Of a stretch of 60,191 nt of DNA, positions 48,563-58,013 are shown piece after piece; within the stretch, counting starts at the first letter, position 1, and every line of letters begins with the position of its first letter. The notes beneath the pieces are model-generated. The model was not told where the DNA came from and made no database searches. It was given only the letters and a program-made list of their open reading frames with translations. A program made the translations under genes and the position numbers. The DNA is from Thalassobacillus devorans (lineage in GTDB: Bacteria > Bacillota > Bacilli > Bacillales > Halobacillaceae), in contig NZ_JAASRY010000009.1 in the NCBI RefSeq assembly GCF_011761345.1, forward strand, positions 1-60,191, given 5' to 3'.

Positions 48563-48593
48563 GTTTCGACGTTTTGAAGGAGGGTTTTGTTTA

Positions 48594-49538
48594 ATGATCG
48601 AAATTGAAAAGCCGAAAATTGAAACGGTTGAGATCAGCGATGACGCCACATTTGGGAAATTCGTTGTCGAACCGCTCGAACGCGGGTATGGTACAACACT
48701 AGGTAACTCCTTACGTCGTATCCTACTATCCTCGCTTCCTGGCGCTGCTGTGACATCTGTTCAGATGGATGGGGCACTTCATGAATTCTCCACGATCGAT
48801 GGGGTAGTTGAAGATGTAACGACCATCATCCTGAACCTGAAGAAACTGGCTCTGAAGATTTATTCAGATGAGGAAAAGACTTTAGAGATTGATGTACAAG
48901 GCGAAGGAAACGTTACTGCTGCTGACATTACGCATGACAGTGATATCGAGGTCTTGAATCCGGAGATCCACATTGCAACACTTGGCCCGAATGCCAGTCT
49001 GCAAATGCGTATCACAGCTGAGCGTGGCAGAGGATATCGCCCGGCAGAGGGGAACAATCACGAAGATCTGCCAATTGGAGTCATTCCGGTTGATTCCATC
49101 TTCACACCAGTATCACGTGTAACATACCAGGTGGAAAACACACGTGTGGGTCAATCAGCTAATTTTGATAAACTTACGTTAGATGTTTGGACAGATGGAA
49201 GCATTCGTCCAGAAGAGGCTGTGTCTCTTGGTGCTAAAGTCTATATGGAACACCTCAATATCTTTGTCGGCCTTACTGATGAAGCACAAAAAGCGGAAAT
49301 CATGGTTGAAAAAGAAGAGGACCAAAAAGAAAAAGTACTAGAGATGACTATCGAAGAGCTTGACTTGTCTGTACGTTCCTACAATTGCTTAAAGCGTGCA
49401 GGAATCAATACTGTACAGGAACTTGCTCATAAGTCTGAAGAAGATATGATGAAAGTCCGCAACCTTGGACGTAAGTCACTGGAAGAAGTTAAATATAAAT
49501 TAGATGAACTCGGCCTTGGTCTAAGAAAAGACGATTGA
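48594..49538 (+). CDS. rpoA: DNA-directed RNA polymerase subunit alpha
   Basis: Alpha dimerises to start core assembly and its C-domain binds UP elements and activators. The 314-residue protein has the N-domain ([20 protein letters not shown]) to about residue 228 and the C-domain ([38 protein letters not shown]). The AAGGAGGG site precedes the ATG. Confidence 0.98.
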   Translation: MIEIEKPKIETVEISDDATFGKFVVEPLERGYGTTLGNSLRRILLSSLPGAAVTSVQMDGALHEFSTIDGVVEDVTTIILNLKKLALKIYSDEEKTLEIDVQGEGNVTAADITHDSDIEVLNPEIHIATLGPNASLQMRITAERGRGYRPAEGNNHEDLPIGVIPVDSIFTPVSRVTYQVENTRVGQSANFDKLTLDVWTDGSIRPEEAVSLGAKVYMEHLNIFVGLTDEAQKAEIMVEKEEDQKEKVLEMTIEELDLSVRSYNCLKRAGINTVQELAHKSEEDMMKVRNLGRKSLEEVKYKLDELGLGLRKDD

Positions 49539-49584
49539 TCGATAGATTGCATCAAAGAGAGTCAAAACAAGGGAGGGATAATCA

Positions 49585-49944
49585 ATGGCTAGAAAATTGG
49601 GTCGTACTACAGATCAACGCTTGGCGTTGTTGCGCAACCTGGCGACAGATCTAATTATCCATGAACGTATTGAGACGACTGAAGCCAAAGCGAAAGAGCT
49701 TCGTTCTGTCGTGGACAAAATGATCACACTCGGCAAGCGTGGGGACCTACACGCTCGTCGTCAAGCAGAAGCGTATCTATATAGTGCTTCAGCTGATGAA
49801 GAAGGAGATCAGACAGCACTACAAAAACTATTCTCTGACATCGCTCCACGCTATGAGGATCGTCAAGGTGGTTATACTCGTGTACTGAAACTTGGCGAAC
49901 GTCAAGGTGATGGCGCGAAGATGGCGATCATTGAATTAGTTTAA
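49585..49944 (+). CDS. rplQ: 50S ribosomal protein L17
   Basis: L17 lies near the tunnel exit. The 119-residue protein begins [21 protein letters not shown] and ends [23 protein letters not shown] precedes the ATG. It is the last gene of the S10-spc-alpha cluster. Confidence 0.98.
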   Translation: MARKLGRTTDQRLALLRNLATDLIIHERIETTEAKAKELRSVVDKMITLGKRGDLHARRQAEAYLYSASADEEGDQTALQKLFSDIAPRYEDRQGGYTRVLKLGERQGDGAKMAIIELV

Positions 49945-49960
49945 TGAATAACAAGGGTGC

Positions 49961-50014
49961 AAAAGGGCAGGACGGAATCTCAGCTAGAGGTTGGTTCCAG
50001 CCCTTTTTTGTTTT
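49961..50014 (+). terminator. Terminator of the ribosomal protein cluster
   Basis: AAAAGGGC (49961-49968) pairs with GCCCTTTTTT (50000-50009), with further pairing inside, then a T-rich tract. It ends the run that began at rpsJ. Confidence 0.88.
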
Positions 50015-50105
50015 GCATCTAACCAGCTATTTCCCTATAATTCTATAAAAACGAACATTATTTCCGGGGAAATATTAGGTAAGTCGAGCAGAGGGGGAGC
50101 TAAGT

Positions 50106-50942
50106 TTGTCATATTTTATCGAGTTTAGAGACGTATCATTCCGCTATAGGGAAGACCAGCCCTGGGTATTAAAGGATGTAAGCTTTAATGTGCAATCCGA
50201 TGAGTGGCTGGCCATTATCGGCCACAATGGCTCCGGGAAATCTACCATCGCTAAATTGATGAATGGACTTCTTCTTCCTCAAAAGGGGGAGATCCTTGTT
50301 GACGGGGTGCAAGTAACTGAAGATACGATTTGGGAAATCCGCAAGAAAGTAGGTATGGTTTTTCAGAATCCTGATAACCAGTTTGTCGGTACGACGGTAA
50401 AGGATGATGTGGCTTTTGGCATGGAGAATCATGGCCTGCCACGGAAGCTTATGGTGGAAAGAATCCAGACAAGCTTAGCTGCAGTCGGCATGAACGATTA
50501 TGAAGCCCACGAACCCCACCGTCTCTCTGGAGGTCAAAAACAGCGTGTTGCTATAGCCAGTGTGCTGGCTGTGGCACCTCAACTGATCATATTGGATGAA
50601 GCTACCGCTATGCTTGACCCTAAAGGCAGACTGGAAATTATGGAAACCATACGTAACGTGCAGGAAGACCAGGATCTATCACTCCTTACCATTACCCATG
50701 ACCTCCAGGAAGTTGTAAAGGCAGACAGGGTAATTGTGATGAACCAGGGTAGCAAATGGTTAGAAGGCACCCCGCGAGATGTATTTTCTGAAAAAGATAA
50801 ATTACGGAATATTGGCTTAGATACTCCCTTTGTAACGAAGCTGGCTGCTGAATTATCTGCTGCTGGATTACCTATACAGCGTGAGCCATTAAATCACCAG
50901 GAGTTGTTGGAGGACTTATGGACATTACATTCAAAGATGTAA
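50106..50942 (+). CDS. ecfA1: Energy-coupling factor transporter ATPase EcfA1
   Basis: EcfA1 is one of the two ATPases of the shared ECF module that powers uptake of vitamins through interchangeable S components. The 278-residue protein has Walker [10 protein letters not shown], the signature [12 protein letters not shown] and Walker [14 protein letters not shown]. The start is TTG at 50106, 6 bases after GGGGGAG. It overlaps ecfA2 by 25 bases. Confidence 0.97.
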   Translation: MSYFIEFRDVSFRYREDQPWVLKDVSFNVQSDEWLAIIGHNGSGKSTIAKLMNGLLLPQKGEILVDGVQVTEDTIWEIRKKVGMVFQNPDNQFVGTTVKDDVAFGMENHGLPRKLMVERIQTSLAAVGMNDYEAHEPHRLSGGQKQRVAIASVLAVAPQLIILDEATAMLDPKGRLEIMETIRNVQEDQDLSLLTITHDLQEVVKADRVIVMNQGSKWLEGTPRDVFSEKDKLRNIGLDTPFVTKLAAELSAAGLPIQREPLNHQELLEDLWTLHSKM

Positions 50943-51790
50943 GTTACATCTACCAGGCTAATACACCATTTGAACATCGTGCTTTGAGTGGGGTGTCATT
51001 TCATATCCCTTCCGGGTCCTTTGTTGCTGTTATTGGCCATACAGGCTCTGGTAAGTCCACATTGCTTCAACACTTGAATGGTCTTTTACGACCCACAGAG
51101 GGGAAAGTGATGATTGGAGACTACCAAATCAGTGCAGCGGAAAAAACGAAAGATATCAAAAGCTTACGAGAAAAAGTTGGGGTAGTCTTTCAATATCCTG
51201 AACATCAACTATTTGAAGAAACAGTTGCAAAGGATATCGGATTTGGCCCATTGAACTTTAACGTGGAACCTAAAGAAATCGAAAGAAGAACAGGTCAAGC
51301 CATTAAGGCGGTAGGTTTGCCGGAAGATCTTCTCCAGCGATCACCATTTGACCTCAGCGGAGGCCAAATGAGAAGAGTAGCTATAGCGGGTGTTCTTGCC
51401 ATGAACCCTGAAGTGCTTGTATTAGACGAGCCGACGGCTGGATTGGATCCCAGTGGTCAAAGAGAAATCATGGATATGTTTTCCCGTCAGCATAAAAACA
51501 ACAACCTTACCACCGTTCTGGTTACCCACAGTATGGAGGACGCACTTCGCTATGCGGACCATATTATCATCATGAAAGATGGCGAAAAGTATATGGAAGG
51601 CGCTCCTTTGGAAGTGCTTGTCAATAAAGAGGAACTGCAACGGGTACAGCTGGATCTTCCAGAGGTAATCCAATTTTTGCATCAGGCAGAAAAGCAGTTC
51701 GGAAAAGCGATCCCCTATCGGAAACAAGGCATAGCACAATTAGCAAAGGAATTGACTGCTGTTGTAAAAGGGGGAGAGAGCCATGGGTAG
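50918..51790 (+). CDS. ecfA2: Energy-coupling factor transporter ATPase EcfA2
   Basis: The second ECF ATPase, 290 residues, with Walker [10 protein letters not shown], signature [12 protein letters not shown] and Walker [14 protein letters not shown]. It should pair with EcfA1. TTGGAGGA lies before the ATG within the end of ecfA1, and it overlaps ecfT by 8 bases. Confidence 0.97.
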   Translation: MDITFKDVSYIYQANTPFEHRALSGVSFHIPSGSFVAVIGHTGSGKSTLLQHLNGLLRPTEGKVMIGDYQISAAEKTKDIKSLREKVGVVFQYPEHQLFEETVAKDIGFGPLNFNVEPKEIERRTGQAIKAVGLPEDLLQRSPFDLSGGQMRRVAIAGVLAMNPEVLVLDEPTAGLDPSGQREIMDMFSRQHKNNNLTTVLVTHSMEDALRYADHIIIMKDGEKYMEGAPLEVLVNKEELQRVQLDLPEVIQFLHQAEKQFGKAIPYRKQGIAQLAKELTAVVKGGESHG

Positions 51791-52580
51791 CAGCATGATC
51801 ATTGGACAGTATGTACCTGGCAACTCGTTTATCCACCGTATTGACCCCCGGACAAAAATAACCATCATTTTTTTCTTTGTCTTGATCGTATTCTTTGCTA
51901 ATTCTGTTATGAGTTACGGGTTATTGACGTTATTTGCAGTAGGAAGCGCTGCTTCAACAAGAATCCCTGCTCGTTACTTAATTAAAGGGTTGCTTCCCGT
52001 TTGGTTTTTGATTGTTTTCACCTTTATTCTGCACTTATTTGTTACGAAAGAAGGAGAAGTACTGTTCTCTATTTTTTCCTTTGATTTTTATACAGGAGGA
52101 ATTATTCAAGGTTTAGCTATTTCTTTACGTTTCTTTTTATTAATCCTGGTGACATCACTCCTGACTCTGACGACTACCCCGATAGAAATCACAGATGCGA
52201 TTGAGGGGATGTTAGGCCCATTGAAAAAGATTCGTTTCCCGGTGCATGAGCTTGCGTTAATGATGTCGATCTCACTACGCTTCATTCCAACATTGATGCA
52301 GGAAACAGAGAAAATCTCAAAAGCTCAGGCATCGAGAGGAGTCGATTTTCGTACAGGCTCCTTCAAAGACCGTATCAAGGCAGTGGTACCTTTGTTAGTT
52401 CCGTTGTTTGTCAGTGCTTTTAAACGTGCTGAAGAACTGGCAATGGCGATGGAGGCAAGGGGATATCAGGGTGGCGAGGGAAGAACGAAGCTGAGGGAAC
52501 TTAGTATCGGTAAGCTGGATATCTACACGTATATCCTTTTTATACTTGTAATTATAGGTTTAATTTTGACCAGATCATAG
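51783..52580 (+). CDS. ecfT: Energy-coupling factor transporter transmembrane protein EcfT
   Basis: EcfT joins the two ATPases to a substrate-binding S protein. The 265-residue protein has four to six hydrophobic segments and two cytoplasmic coupling helices with Ala-Arg-Gly motifs, visible as AQASRGVDF and [10 protein letters not shown]. No S component is encoded nearby, so this module serves S proteins elsewhere. GGGGGAGAG precedes the start. Confidence 0.96.
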   Translation: MGSSMIIGQYVPGNSFIHRIDPRTKITIIFFFVLIVFFANSVMSYGLLTLFAVGSAASTRIPARYLIKGLLPVWFLIVFTFILHLFVTKEGEVLFSIFSFDFYTGGIIQGLAISLRFFLLILVTSLLTLTTTPIEITDAIEGMLGPLKKIRFPVHELALMMSISLRFIPTLMQETEKISKAQASRGVDFRTGSFKDRIKAVVPLLVPLFVSAFKRAEELAMAMEARGYQGGEGRTKLRELSIGKLDIYTYILFILVIIGLILTRS

Positions 52581-52595
52581 GATGGAGGAAGCATT

Positions 52596-53336
52596 GTGCA
52601 AAAGTTAAAGGGCATCATCCAATATGATGGAACAGCATTTGCAGGTTATCAAGTACAGCCGAACGGCCGTACCATCCAGGCCGAGATTGAAACTGCCCTG
52701 CAGAAGATGCATAAAGGTCAAACGGTGAAGGTGACAGCCTCAGGGCGGACCGATGCTGGTGTGCATGCGGTGGGGCAAATGATCCATTTTACTTCAGACC
52801 TTGATATCCCGCCCGAAGGCTGGGAACGGGCTTTGAATGCTATGCTTCCTGATGATATTCGTATCGATGACATCCAATATGCCGATGCAGGCTTTCATGC
52901 CCGTTATGACACCAAAGGAAAAGAATATCGCTATAAAATATTGAATCAGAAGGACCCTGACCTGTTCAGACGCTATTATAGTTATCATGTTCCTCAGAAA
53001 TTGGATATAGCAGCGATTAAGGAAGCATGCAGGTACCTGGAAGGGGAACATGATTTTACTTCTTTTTGTTCTGCCCGCTCTACAGTAAAAGGCGATAAAG
53101 TCCGGACGATAACTAAGGCTGATATTCAGCCGGAAGGAAATGAACTGGTATTTATTTTCCGGGGTACAGGATTTCTTTACAATATGGTCCGCATTTTGGT
53201 TGGTACTTTACTTGAAGTTGGGAAAGGAGAACGAAAACCGGAAGAGGTCATTGCTATGATTGAGGCTAAAGATCGAAGCGCAGCAGGGAAGACTGCGCCG
53301 CCCCATGGTTTGTTTCTCTGGGAAGTTTTTTACTAA
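52596..53336 (+). CDS. truA: tRNA pseudouridine(38-40) synthase TruA
   Basis: TruA makes pseudouridine at positions 38-40 of the anticodon arm. The 246-residue protein has the catalytic aspartate D53 in ASGRTDAGVHA and the conserved Tyr and Arg regions. The start is GTG at 52596 after GGAGGAA. It follows ecfT by 15 bases, probably on the same transcript. Confidence 0.97.
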   Translation: MQKLKGIIQYDGTAFAGYQVQPNGRTIQAEIETALQKMHKGQTVKVTASGRTDAGVHAVGQMIHFTSDLDIPPEGWERALNAMLPDDIRIDDIQYADAGFHARYDTKGKEYRYKILNQKDPDLFRRYYSYHVPQKLDIAAIKEACRYLEGEHDFTSFCSARSTVKGDKVRTITKADIQPEGNELVFIFRGTGFLYNMVRILVGTLLEVGKGERKPEEVIAMIEAKDRSAAGKTAPPHGLFLWEVFY

Positions 53337-53438
53337 GCATTTGAGGATCATAATTGCCAGCGGAAAGGTTAACATTTCTTATAATTTATCTTTTTTTAAT
53401 AATTTATAAAAAACAACTCTCCCTGGTGTAACATTTCC

Positions 53439-53466
53439 TTGACATTGAGGGTACAAGTATTATAAT
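53439..53466 (+). promoter_or_regulatory. Promoter of rplM-rpsI
   Basis: TTGACA (53439-53444), 16 bases, TATAAT (53461-53466). Confidence 0.78.
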
Positions 53467-53474
53467 ATATTCTA

Positions 53475-53570
53475 TGGCATTTTATTTCTATACCACGATT
53501 AGCCCCGGAAACTAATCGTATCGAGATAAATGAAGCTCTGTGAAACATTTAAACAATTCAGGAGGGAAAC
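53475..53570 (+). ncRNA. Ribosomal protein L13 leader
   Basis: The leader before rplM contains a strong hairpin CGATTAG/CTAATCG (53496-53518) with the loop CCCCGGAAA, typical of the Firmicute L13 leader. It is thought to be bound by L13 for feedback control. The rest of the fold was not drawn. Confidence 0.75.
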
Positions 53571-53574
53571 CGAC

Positions 53575-54012
53575 ATGCGCACAACTTTCATGGCTAATGA
53601 AGGTAACGTTGAACGTAAATGGTATGTTGTGGATGCAGCGGGTAAGACACTTGGTCGTCTTTCCAGCGAAGTTGCTGCTATCCTACGCGGTAAGCACAAA
53701 CCAACTTATACACCGCACTTTGACACTGGTGATCACGTAATTATCGTCAATGCAGAAAAAATCGAACTTTCAGGTAAGAAACTTAACGATAAAATTTATT
53801 ACCGTCACACAAATTATGTAGGCGGTTTGAAATCTCGTACAGCTAACGAAATGCGTACGAAATACCCTGAGCAAATGCTTGAAATTGCAATCAAGGGTAT
53901 GCTGCCTAAAGGAAGCCTGGGACGTAAAATGGGTAAGAAGCTTCACGTGTATGCTGGCCCAGAGCACAAGCACGAAGCACAACAACCAGAAGTTTACGAA
54001 CTTCGCGGATAA
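53575..54012 (+). CDS. rplM: 50S ribosomal protein L13
   Basis: L13 is an early 50S assembly protein. The 145-residue protein shows [20 protein letters not shown] and [13 protein letters not shown]. The start at 53575 ([10 protein letters not shown]) follows CAGGAGGG; the in-frame ATG at 53530 lies within the leader and is rejected. Confidence 0.98.
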   Translation: MRTTFMANEGNVERKWYVVDAAGKTLGRLSSEVAAILRGKHKPTYTPHFDTGDHVIIVNAEKIELSGKKLNDKIYYRHTNYVGGLKSRTANEMRTKYPEQMLEIAIKGMLPKGSLGRKMGKKLHVYAGPEHKHEAQQPEVYELRG

Positions 54013-54031
54013 TTTAAGGAGGTAATGAAGA

Positions 54032-54424
54032 GTGGCACAAGTACAATACAACGGTACTGGACGTCGTAAAAAGTCAACTGCACGTGTACGCCTTGTTCCT
54101 GGAAACGGCCGTGTAGTAGTCAACAACCGTGACGCGGAAGACTACTTCCCGTATGAAACCCTTCGTACAATTCTAAAGCAGCCTTTAGCTGTTACAGAAA
54201 CAGAAGGTAACTATGATGTATATGTAAACGTTGATGGTGGTGGATTCACTGGCCAGGCTGGTGCTGTCCGTCATGGTATCGCTCGCGCCCTGTTGCAAGC
54301 TGATCCTGACTACCGCACACCATTGAAGCGTGAAGGTCTACTGACACGTGACAGCCGCATGAAAGAGCGTAAGAAATACGGTCTTAAAGGCGCTCGTCGT
54401 GCACCACAGTTCTCCAAGCGTTAA
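54032..54424 (+). CDS. rpsI: 30S ribosomal protein S9
   Basis: S9 has a C-terminal tail that touches P-site tRNA; here it ends RRAPQFSKR as expected. The 130-residue protein starts with GTG at 54032, after AAGGAGGT, 19 bases from the rplM stop. The block [19 protein letters not shown] is conserved. Confidence 0.98.
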   Translation: MAQVQYNGTGRRKKSTARVRLVPGNGRVVVNNRDAEDYFPYETLRTILKQPLAVTETEGNYDVYVNVDGGGFTGQAGAVRHGIARALLQADPDYRTPLKREGLLTRDSRMKERKKYGLKGARRAPQFSKR

Positions 54425-54441
54425 TTTTATATTGTTACCAA

Positions 54442-54476
54442 AGTCTCTGGTCTATTACAGATCAGAGGCTTTTTTA
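54442..54476 (+). terminator. Terminator after rpsI
   Basis: AGTCTCTGGTCT pairs along 12 positions with AGATCAGAGGCT, followed by T residues. Confidence 0.92.
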
Positions 54477-54512
54477 TATAATTTTTTTAAGTAACAGGTA
54501 AGGGTTAGACGA

Positions 54513-54540
54513 GCATATTTTACTGCCTTGTCCCATATAG
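54513..54540 (+). promoter_or_regulatory. Candidate SigG-type promoter for cwlD
   Basis: GCATA (54513-54517), 16 bases, CATATAG (54534-54540), close to the forespore pattern GCATA ... CATANTA. B. subtilis cwlD is known to be read by SigE and SigG. Confidence 0.45.
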
Positions 54541-54576
54541 TTGAAAGAGAATGTTATGGGAGAGGGTGGGAAAGAC

Positions 54577-55305
54577 GTGTACCATCGTCTGAAAGTATTT
54601 ACGTGGTTATGTGGGCTGGCATTATTGATTTTTTTAATTGCATATCCTGTTCAAGAAGCAAAAGATACATGGCAGACATGGTCGCTTCCGTTAGCCGGAA
54701 AGGTGATTGTACTGGATCCGGGACATGGGGGAGTTGACGGAGGAGCCGAAGGACCGGAGGAAGATAATGTACAGGAAAAAGATATCGCGCTAAATATCAC
54801 CAAATACTTGCAGGACTATCTCCAGCAGGGAGGAGCGCTAGTATATTTGACGCGCAGTGATGATCGTGACTTAGCCGCGGAGGATACGGACGGGTATTCC
54901 AGGAGAAAAACTGAGGATCTACGGAACCGATTGGCATTCATTCATGAGAAAGAACCGGATATCTTTTTAAGTATACATTTGAATGCCCTTCCTGCTTCGG
55001 AATGGCGTGGTGCTCAGACTTTCTATTACCCTGACTTGGAGCGAAGTGAGCATTTGGCTAAGTTTATCCAGGCGGAAATCGTCCGTAACTTGGAAAATAC
55101 AGAGAGGTCTGTACTCGCTATTAATGGCATGTATCTCCTCAAGCATGCTAATGTTCCAGGAGCGCTAGTGGAGGCAGGCTTTTTATCGAATCCCCATGAG
55201 CGGAACTTATTGAAAAAAGACAGCTATCAGCGAAAGATGGCAGCTTCTATTTATGAAGGTATTTTGCGGTATTCGAGTGAAGAAGAATATGCCGGTTCCA
55301 ATTGA
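54577..55305 (+). CDS. cwlD: Spore cortex N-acetylmuramoyl-L-alanine amidase CwlD
   Basis: CwlD removes peptide side chains from spore cortex peptidoglycan, the first step to muramic delta-lactam, and is needed for cortex breakdown at germination. The Amidase_3 motifs are DPGHGGVDGG (zinc His), QEKDIAL (zinc Glu), SIHLNA (zinc His) and VEAGFLSNP (catalytic Glu). One N-terminal hydrophobic segment (residues about 7-22) serves as signal or anchor. The GTG at 54577 is chosen for its GGGTGGG site and because the length of 242 matches family members; in-frame TTG 54541 and ATG 54556 are alternatives. Confidence 0.93.
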   Translation: MYHRLKVFTWLCGLALLIFLIAYPVQEAKDTWQTWSLPLAGKVIVLDPGHGGVDGGAEGPEEDNVQEKDIALNITKYLQDYLQQGGALVYLTRSDDRDLAAEDTDGYSRRKTEDLRNRLAFIHEKEPDIFLSIHLNALPASEWRGAQTFYYPDLERSEHLAKFIQAEIVRNLENTERSVLAINGMYLLKHANVPGALVEAGFLSNPHERNLLKKDSYQRKMAASIYEGILRYSSEEEYAGSN

Positions 55306-55328
55306 CAGATTTCACCATCCTTGATGCA

Positions 55329-55373
55329 AATCACTTATAACGTATATGAAATATGTTATACTTGCAGTGATTG
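55329..55373. promoter_or_regulatory. Extended inverted repeat over the salA promoter
   Basis: TATAACGTAT (55336-55345) and ATATGTTATA (55351-55360) form 10-base arms with one mismatch around ATGAA. Outside them AATCACT (55329-55335) and AGTGATT (55366-55372) are again complementary. A possible promoter overlaps: TTATAA (55335-55340), 16 bases, TATACT (55357-55362). It looks like an operator. Confidence 0.55.
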
Positions 55374-55401
55374 AAACAATAAAAAGGATGGTGAATCATA
55401 C

Positions 55402-56457
55402 GTGTTGACTAAAGAAGAAGTACAAAAATTGCTTGATCCAATCGAGGATCCGTTTTTACATAAAACGTTAGAAGAAACCAGTGGTGTAGAAGAGATTAAG
55501 ATCAAAGAAGAAAAGAACCATGTCAGTGTCAAAATCGGTATTGCTAAAACTAATACGGCAGAACAAATGCAGCTGCAACAGGAAATTGTAAACATTTTGA
55601 AGGGTGCTGGAGCGGCTACTGTCGGTTTACGTTTCAGCCAGCTTCCAGATGAAGTCATTGAAAAGTATCAAGGCAGCGCTCAACAAGCCGAAGAGGCATC
55701 GTTGATGAATGGTCAGACAGGGACTACATTTATCTCGATTGCAAGTGGTAAAGGTGGCGTAGGGAAATCTACCGTAACTGTAAACCTTGCCATTGCTCTT
55801 GCACGTCTTGGCAAAAAGGTCGGTATTATCGATGCTGATATTTATGGTTTCAGTGTCCCGGACATGATGGGAGTGGAGGAACGTCCTGTCGTACGAGGAG
55901 AAAAAATCCTCCCAGTAGAACGGTTTGGTGTGAAAGTCATTTCTATGGGATTTTTTGTTGAAGACAACTCACCTGTGATCTGGCGTGGTCCAATGCTCGG
56001 TAAAATGCTGACAAGCTTCTTTAAAGAAGTGGAGTGGGGTGAACTGGATTACCTTCTTCTTGATTTACCGCCGGGTACTGGTGATGTAGCATTAGATGTC
56101 CACTCTATGCTTCCATCCTCTAAAGAAATCATCGTTACGACACCGCACCCGACAGCAGCTTTTGTTGCAGCGCGTGCCGGCCAGATGGCTATCCAGACGG
56201 AACATGAAATTCTTGGGGTAGTGGAAAATATGGCTTACTTTGAAAGCCAGGTGACAGGCGATAAAGAATATGTATTCGGCCGTGGCGGGGGCGAAAAGCT
56301 TGCAGAACAGCTGAAAACAAATGTGCTCGGTCAAATTCCTTTGCGCCAGCCGTTTGAAGAAGAAGATATCTTTGCTCCATCGGTTTATCAGGAAGACCAT
56401 CCAACCGGACAGATTTACCGGAATGTAGCAGCGAAAGTAATTGATCGCACATCCTGA
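55402..56457 (+). CDS. salA: Mrp/NBP35-family ATPase SalA
   Basis: A 351-residue P-loop protein of the ApbC/Mrp family. B. subtilis SalA represses scoC and so promotes protease production; other family members carry Fe-S clusters. Residues 1-90 hold an FeS-assembly-like (MIP18) domain. The deviant Walker A is SGKGGVGKST near 116, followed by DADIYGFSVPDMMG and DLPPGTGDV. The CxxC of Fe-S carriers was not seen in the C-terminus. The start is GTG at 55402. Regulation may involve the palindrome just upstream. Confidence 0.9.
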   Translation: MLTKEEVQKLLDPIEDPFLHKTLEETSGVEEIKIKEEKNHVSVKIGIAKTNTAEQMQLQQEIVNILKGAGAATVGLRFSQLPDEVIEKYQGSAQQAEEASLMNGQTGTTFISIASGKGGVGKSTVTVNLAIALARLGKKVGIIDADIYGFSVPDMMGVEERPVVRGEKILPVERFGVKVISMGFFVEDNSPVIWRGPMLGKMLTSFFKEVEWGELDYLLLDLPPGTGDVALDVHSMLPSSKEIIVTTPHPTAAFVAARAGQMAIQTEHEILGVVENMAYFESQVTGDKEYVFGRGGGEKLAEQLKTNVLGQIPLRQPFEEEDIFAPSVYQEDHPTGQIYRNVAAKVIDRTS

Positions 56458-56468
56458 TATGATATAAG

Positions 56469-56511
56469 AAAGGTCACGTTATCCCACGGTAGGGAAACGT
56501 GACCTTTTTAT
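56469..56511. terminator. Bidirectional terminator between salA and gerD
   Basis: AAAGGTCACGTT and AACGTGACCTTT form a long stem with T residues on the plus side and, read from gerD, on the minus side as well. The two genes converge on it. Confidence 0.9.
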
Positions 56512-56546
56512 ATAAGGTAGAAGCGGGTTTGATACGGATATGGATA

Positions 56547-57176
56547 TTACTCCGTCGTACCGCCGCCACCTCCAGAACCGCCTTCCTGGGATTGCCCGCC
56601 TTGGCTTTCGCCTCCGCCTTGCCCACCTTCTTGCATTTTTTCAGCGGCTTTTAGCAATGTTTCAGACATTTCTGCTTTAAACAAAGGACTGTTCAGGGTT
56701 TCTTGAATAGTTTTCTCTAAATGCTCACGGAATTTTTGTCCTTCTAGAACGGTTTGCATCTGTTCGATCATCTCAGGGTTCTGAAAAACATCGATGAGGA
56801 GTTTCTGGTATTCAGAATCCTTCATCAATCCCTTCAGCAGTTCCTCGTGTTCTTTTTTCATCGAGTCGGCAAAACCTTTGACAAACTTTGGATCTTCAAA
56901 CATTTTTGTCCAGAATTCCTGGCCTTTTTCAGAAGTCAATGCCTGATGGACAGCGTCAGAAACGACCTCAGATTCGAGAGCCATCGCCTGCTGCATTTTT
57001 TCATCAGATAATACTTCTGTCATGGCTTTTTTACCATCATCGGACTTTAATATATCTACAACCATTTTTTTAGTGGTGTCGTAATCTGCTTGTTCATTTC
57101 CAGAGGAATTCCCTGCACATGCGGTGAGAAACAATGCAAATAATCCTATGAACAATAAGCTGCGTTTCATGGACAT
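56547..57176 (-). CDS. gerD: Spore germination lipoprotein GerD
   Basis: GerD is an inner spore membrane lipoprotein that clusters germinant receptors in the germinosome. The 209-residue protein has a signal peptide with lipobox FLTAC (Cys near residue 20), a long helical middle and a Gly-rich tail (GGGESQGG ... SGGGGGTTE). The tail makes it somewhat longer than the about 185 residues of B. subtilis. Start: first of two in-frame ATGs, with GAAAGGGG about 9 bases away. A SigG-like promoter lies upstream. Confidence 0.93.
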   Translation of the reverse strand: MSMKRSLLFIGLFALFLTACAGNSSGNEQADYDTTKKMVVDILKSDDGKKAMTEVLSDEKMQQAMALESEVVSDAVHQALTSEKGQEFWTKMFEDPKFVKGFADSMKKEHEELLKGLMKDSEYQKLLIDVFQNPEMIEQMQTVLEGQKFREHLEKTIQETLNSPLFKAEMSETLLKAAEKMQEGGQGGGESQGGQSQEGGSGGGGGTTE

Positions 57177-57210
57177 TTGGAATGTCCCCTTTCTTTGTCC
57201 TATTATTTAT

Positions 57211-57239
57211 TAATATGGGGAAGCGGGAGAAAAATATTC
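57211..57239 (-). promoter_or_regulatory. Candidate SigG promoter for gerD
   Basis: On the minus strand GAATA (57239-57235), 17 bases, CATATTA (57217-57211), which fits the forespore SigG -10 CATANTA well. Confidence 0.55.
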
Positions 57240-57319
57240 GCGGTAACATTAAGGAAAAAAACGGGTGTTCATGATAAAATACCAAAGGAAAGGTTATAAG
57301 AAGGTTAGGGGGATACATC

Positions 57320-57922
57320 GTGACAAGTCGTAAATGGGTGCATCTTTTTTGGACGACTTTAGTACTGGGCGGAGCACTGACACTTCTCACCAGCTTTGTT
57401 GTCAAAGCGGATGCTTATGCACAAGTATTACAGCCATTCGATTTTTTTGAACTAATCGGGCTATTGTTATTTTTTTCAGGATTAGGTTTTATATTCAGTA
57501 TCATAAGTCAAATGGGCTTTTTCGCGTATTTGACCGTCAATCAATTCGGACTGGGAATGTTTAAAGGCTTATGGCCTGCGATCCAGGTATTTCTTATCGT
57601 GTTCACCTTGTTTGACCTTGTTTATTTCCGTTACCAGGCAGCTGATGAAGGGGCTTCATTGTGGCCTTACCTGCTTACAGCATTTGCCTTGTTGGCAGTC
57701 AGCTATGTTGTGGCTCGTATAAAAAGAAAAGAAACCAACAGCAAGGCATTTATCCCCGCTTTATTTTTTATGGTGGTAGTGACTACAGTTGAATGGGTGC
57801 CTGCTTTACAATCTGAAGGCCAGGACTATGTATGGCTGATGATTATTCCGCTGCTTGCGTGTAATGCTTATCAGTTATTACTGCTTCATCGCTTGAATAA
57901 TAAGGAACCGAAAAGCAAATAA
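57320..57922 (+). CDS. kbaA: KinB-signalling pathway activation protein KbaA
   Basis: KbaA is a membrane protein that activates the KinB kinase at the start of sporulation in B. subtilis. The 200-residue protein has six hydrophobic segments over most of its length. The start is GTG at 57320, after GGTTAGGGGG. It is divergent from gerD and convergent with pdaB, the Bacillus arrangement. Function is taken from the family; kinB is not in the window. Confidence 0.9.
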   Translation: MTSRKWVHLFWTTLVLGGALTLLTSFVVKADAYAQVLQPFDFFELIGLLLFFSGLGFIFSIISQMGFFAYLTVNQFGLGMFKGLWPAIQVFLIVFTLFDLVYFRYQAADEGASLWPYLLTAFALLAVSYVVARIKRKETNSKAFIPALFFMVVVTTVEWVPALQSEGQDYVWLMIIPLLACNAYQLLLLHRLNNKEPKSK

Positions 57923-57923
57923 T

Positions 57924-57960
57924 AAAAGCCGGCCATTTGGTTGTCCGGCTTTTTTATTTT
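57924..57960. terminator. Bidirectional terminator between kbaA and pdaB
   Basis: AAAAGCCGG and CCGGCTTTTTT form the stem. T-rich sequence flanks it on both strands, so it can serve both converging genes. Confidence 0.9.
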
Positions 57961-58013
57961 TTAGGATAGATTAGCTTGTATGAGTACTTGACGGAAAGCC
58001 AAGTTTTTCTAAT

